From Chloroflexi bacterium UBA4733 (GTDB lineage Bacteria > Chloroflexota > UBA4733): a DNA stretch of 14,102 bases. The stretch's first letter is position 1. The number at the start of each line of letters is the position of its first letter. The notes beneath the pieces were generated by a model that did not search any database, was not told the origin of the DNA, and saw nothing but the letters and a program-made list of their open reading frames with translations. Both the position numbers and the translations under genes were made by a program. The DNA lies in assembly GCA_002404055.1 (NCBI GenBank), contig DHIZ01000428.1:9857-23958 (forward strand). The letters run 5' to 3'. Positions 13,762-14,102 of the stretch are shown one piece after another.

Positions 13762-14102
13762 GTGCAGCAGGCTTCCCGGCCCCAAGACGTGGAGAGCTTC
13801 GCGGAAATTAAGGTGATTGGCGCCGGAGGAGGCGGCAGCAACACCATCGACCGCATCGTGGACGCCCGCGTCCGCGGCATCGAGCTGGTGGTCGTCAATA
13901 CCGACCGCCAGGCGCTGTTGCGCTCTACGGCACCCACGAAGATTGCCATCGGTGACCGCCTCACCAAGGGTCTCGGCGCCGGCGGCAACCCGGAGATCGG
14001 CGAGCGAGCGGCGGAAGAGAATCGCGACGAACTGATCGAGCAGTTGCGCGGCGCCGACATGGTCTTCATCACCGCCGGCATGGGCGGCGGCACCGGCACC
14101 GG
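13762..14102 (+). CDS. ftsZ: Cell division protein FtsZ, N-terminal part (cut by window edge)
   Basis: The first 113 residues of the tubulin-like GTPase that forms the Z ring are present. After a short variable N-terminus the GTP-binding sheet begins with [39 protein letters not shown], then [20 protein letters not shown], follow the family closely. The window ends in the tubulin signature loop GMGGGTGTG, which binds the GTP phosphates. The T1 loop reads [10 protein letters not shown] where GGGGxNAVNR is common, with D in place of a usually conserved asparagine. The start is GTG 13762, 2 nt after the ftsA stop and 7 nt after a strong ribosome site. The stop codon is beyond the window. Confidence 0.93.
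   Translation, partial: MQQASRPQDVESFAEIKVIGAGGGGSNTIDRIVDARVRGIELVVVNTDRQALLRSTAPTKIAIGDRLTKGLGAGGNPEIGERAAEENRDELIEQLRGADMVFITAGMGGGTGT

Noticed and set aside
1..14102. CRISPR array, toxin-antitoxin pair, phage or defence system
   Set aside because: No regularly spaced direct repeats, no cas, integrase, transposase or phage structural proteins, and no small paired genes with such signatures were seen on either strand.

Overview
The window is GC-rich, gene-dense bacterial DNA, most likely from a member of the Chloroflexota (perhaps Thermomicrobia-like). That placement is inferred from the style of the proteins: a large STAND/TPR ATPase, a tagaturonate epimerase paired with an SDR-type mannonate oxidoreductase, an exonuclease-fused DinG, and an ftsA-ftsZ pair. 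No rRNA or other phylogenetic marker is present, so the placement is tentative.

Layout. (1) Positions 1-2203 (+): the remainder of a STAND-type ATPase/TPR regulator. It is cut off by the window edge inside its P-loop and broken by a frameshift near 1630. A short piece resembling the 3' end of a serine-type tRNA (minus strand, 1674-1701) lies just after the break. (2) Positions 5317-2190 (-): a MerR-type regulator, then uxaE (tagaturonate/fructuronate epimerase), then an SDR fructuronate reductase (UxuB type). Together the two enzymes would take tagaturonate to mannonate. A roughly 110-bp element with 24-bp perfect inverted arms separates uxaE from the SDR gene. (3) Positions 5395-6222 (+): a class I SAM methyltransferase, divergent from the MerR gene. 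(4) Positions 12457 (or 12463) down to 6165 (-): a compact seven-gene run in the order DUF402 phosphatase-like, NUDIX hydrolase, RdgB, DinG, lysophospholipid acyltransferase-like, non-catalytic hotdog protein, MaoC hydratase. Most junctions overlap by 1-19 nt or are a few nt apart, so the run is probably one transcript. It joins nucleotide-pool housekeeping and a DNA helicase to acyl-lipid enzymes. (5) Positions 12536-14102 (+): ftsA with a clear -35/-10 promoter, followed 2 nt later by ftsZ, which runs off the window. The divergent DUF402 operon shares this control region.

The most unusual items are the tRNA-end-like segment in the broken regulator, the structured inverted-repeat element between the two uronate genes, an exonuclease-fused DinG that also keeps four cysteines suited to an Fe-S cluster, and an FtsA with an altered phosphate-2 motif. 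I found no CRISPR array, intact tRNA, integrase, phage gene or obvious new defence system. Most of the window is ordinary core genome.
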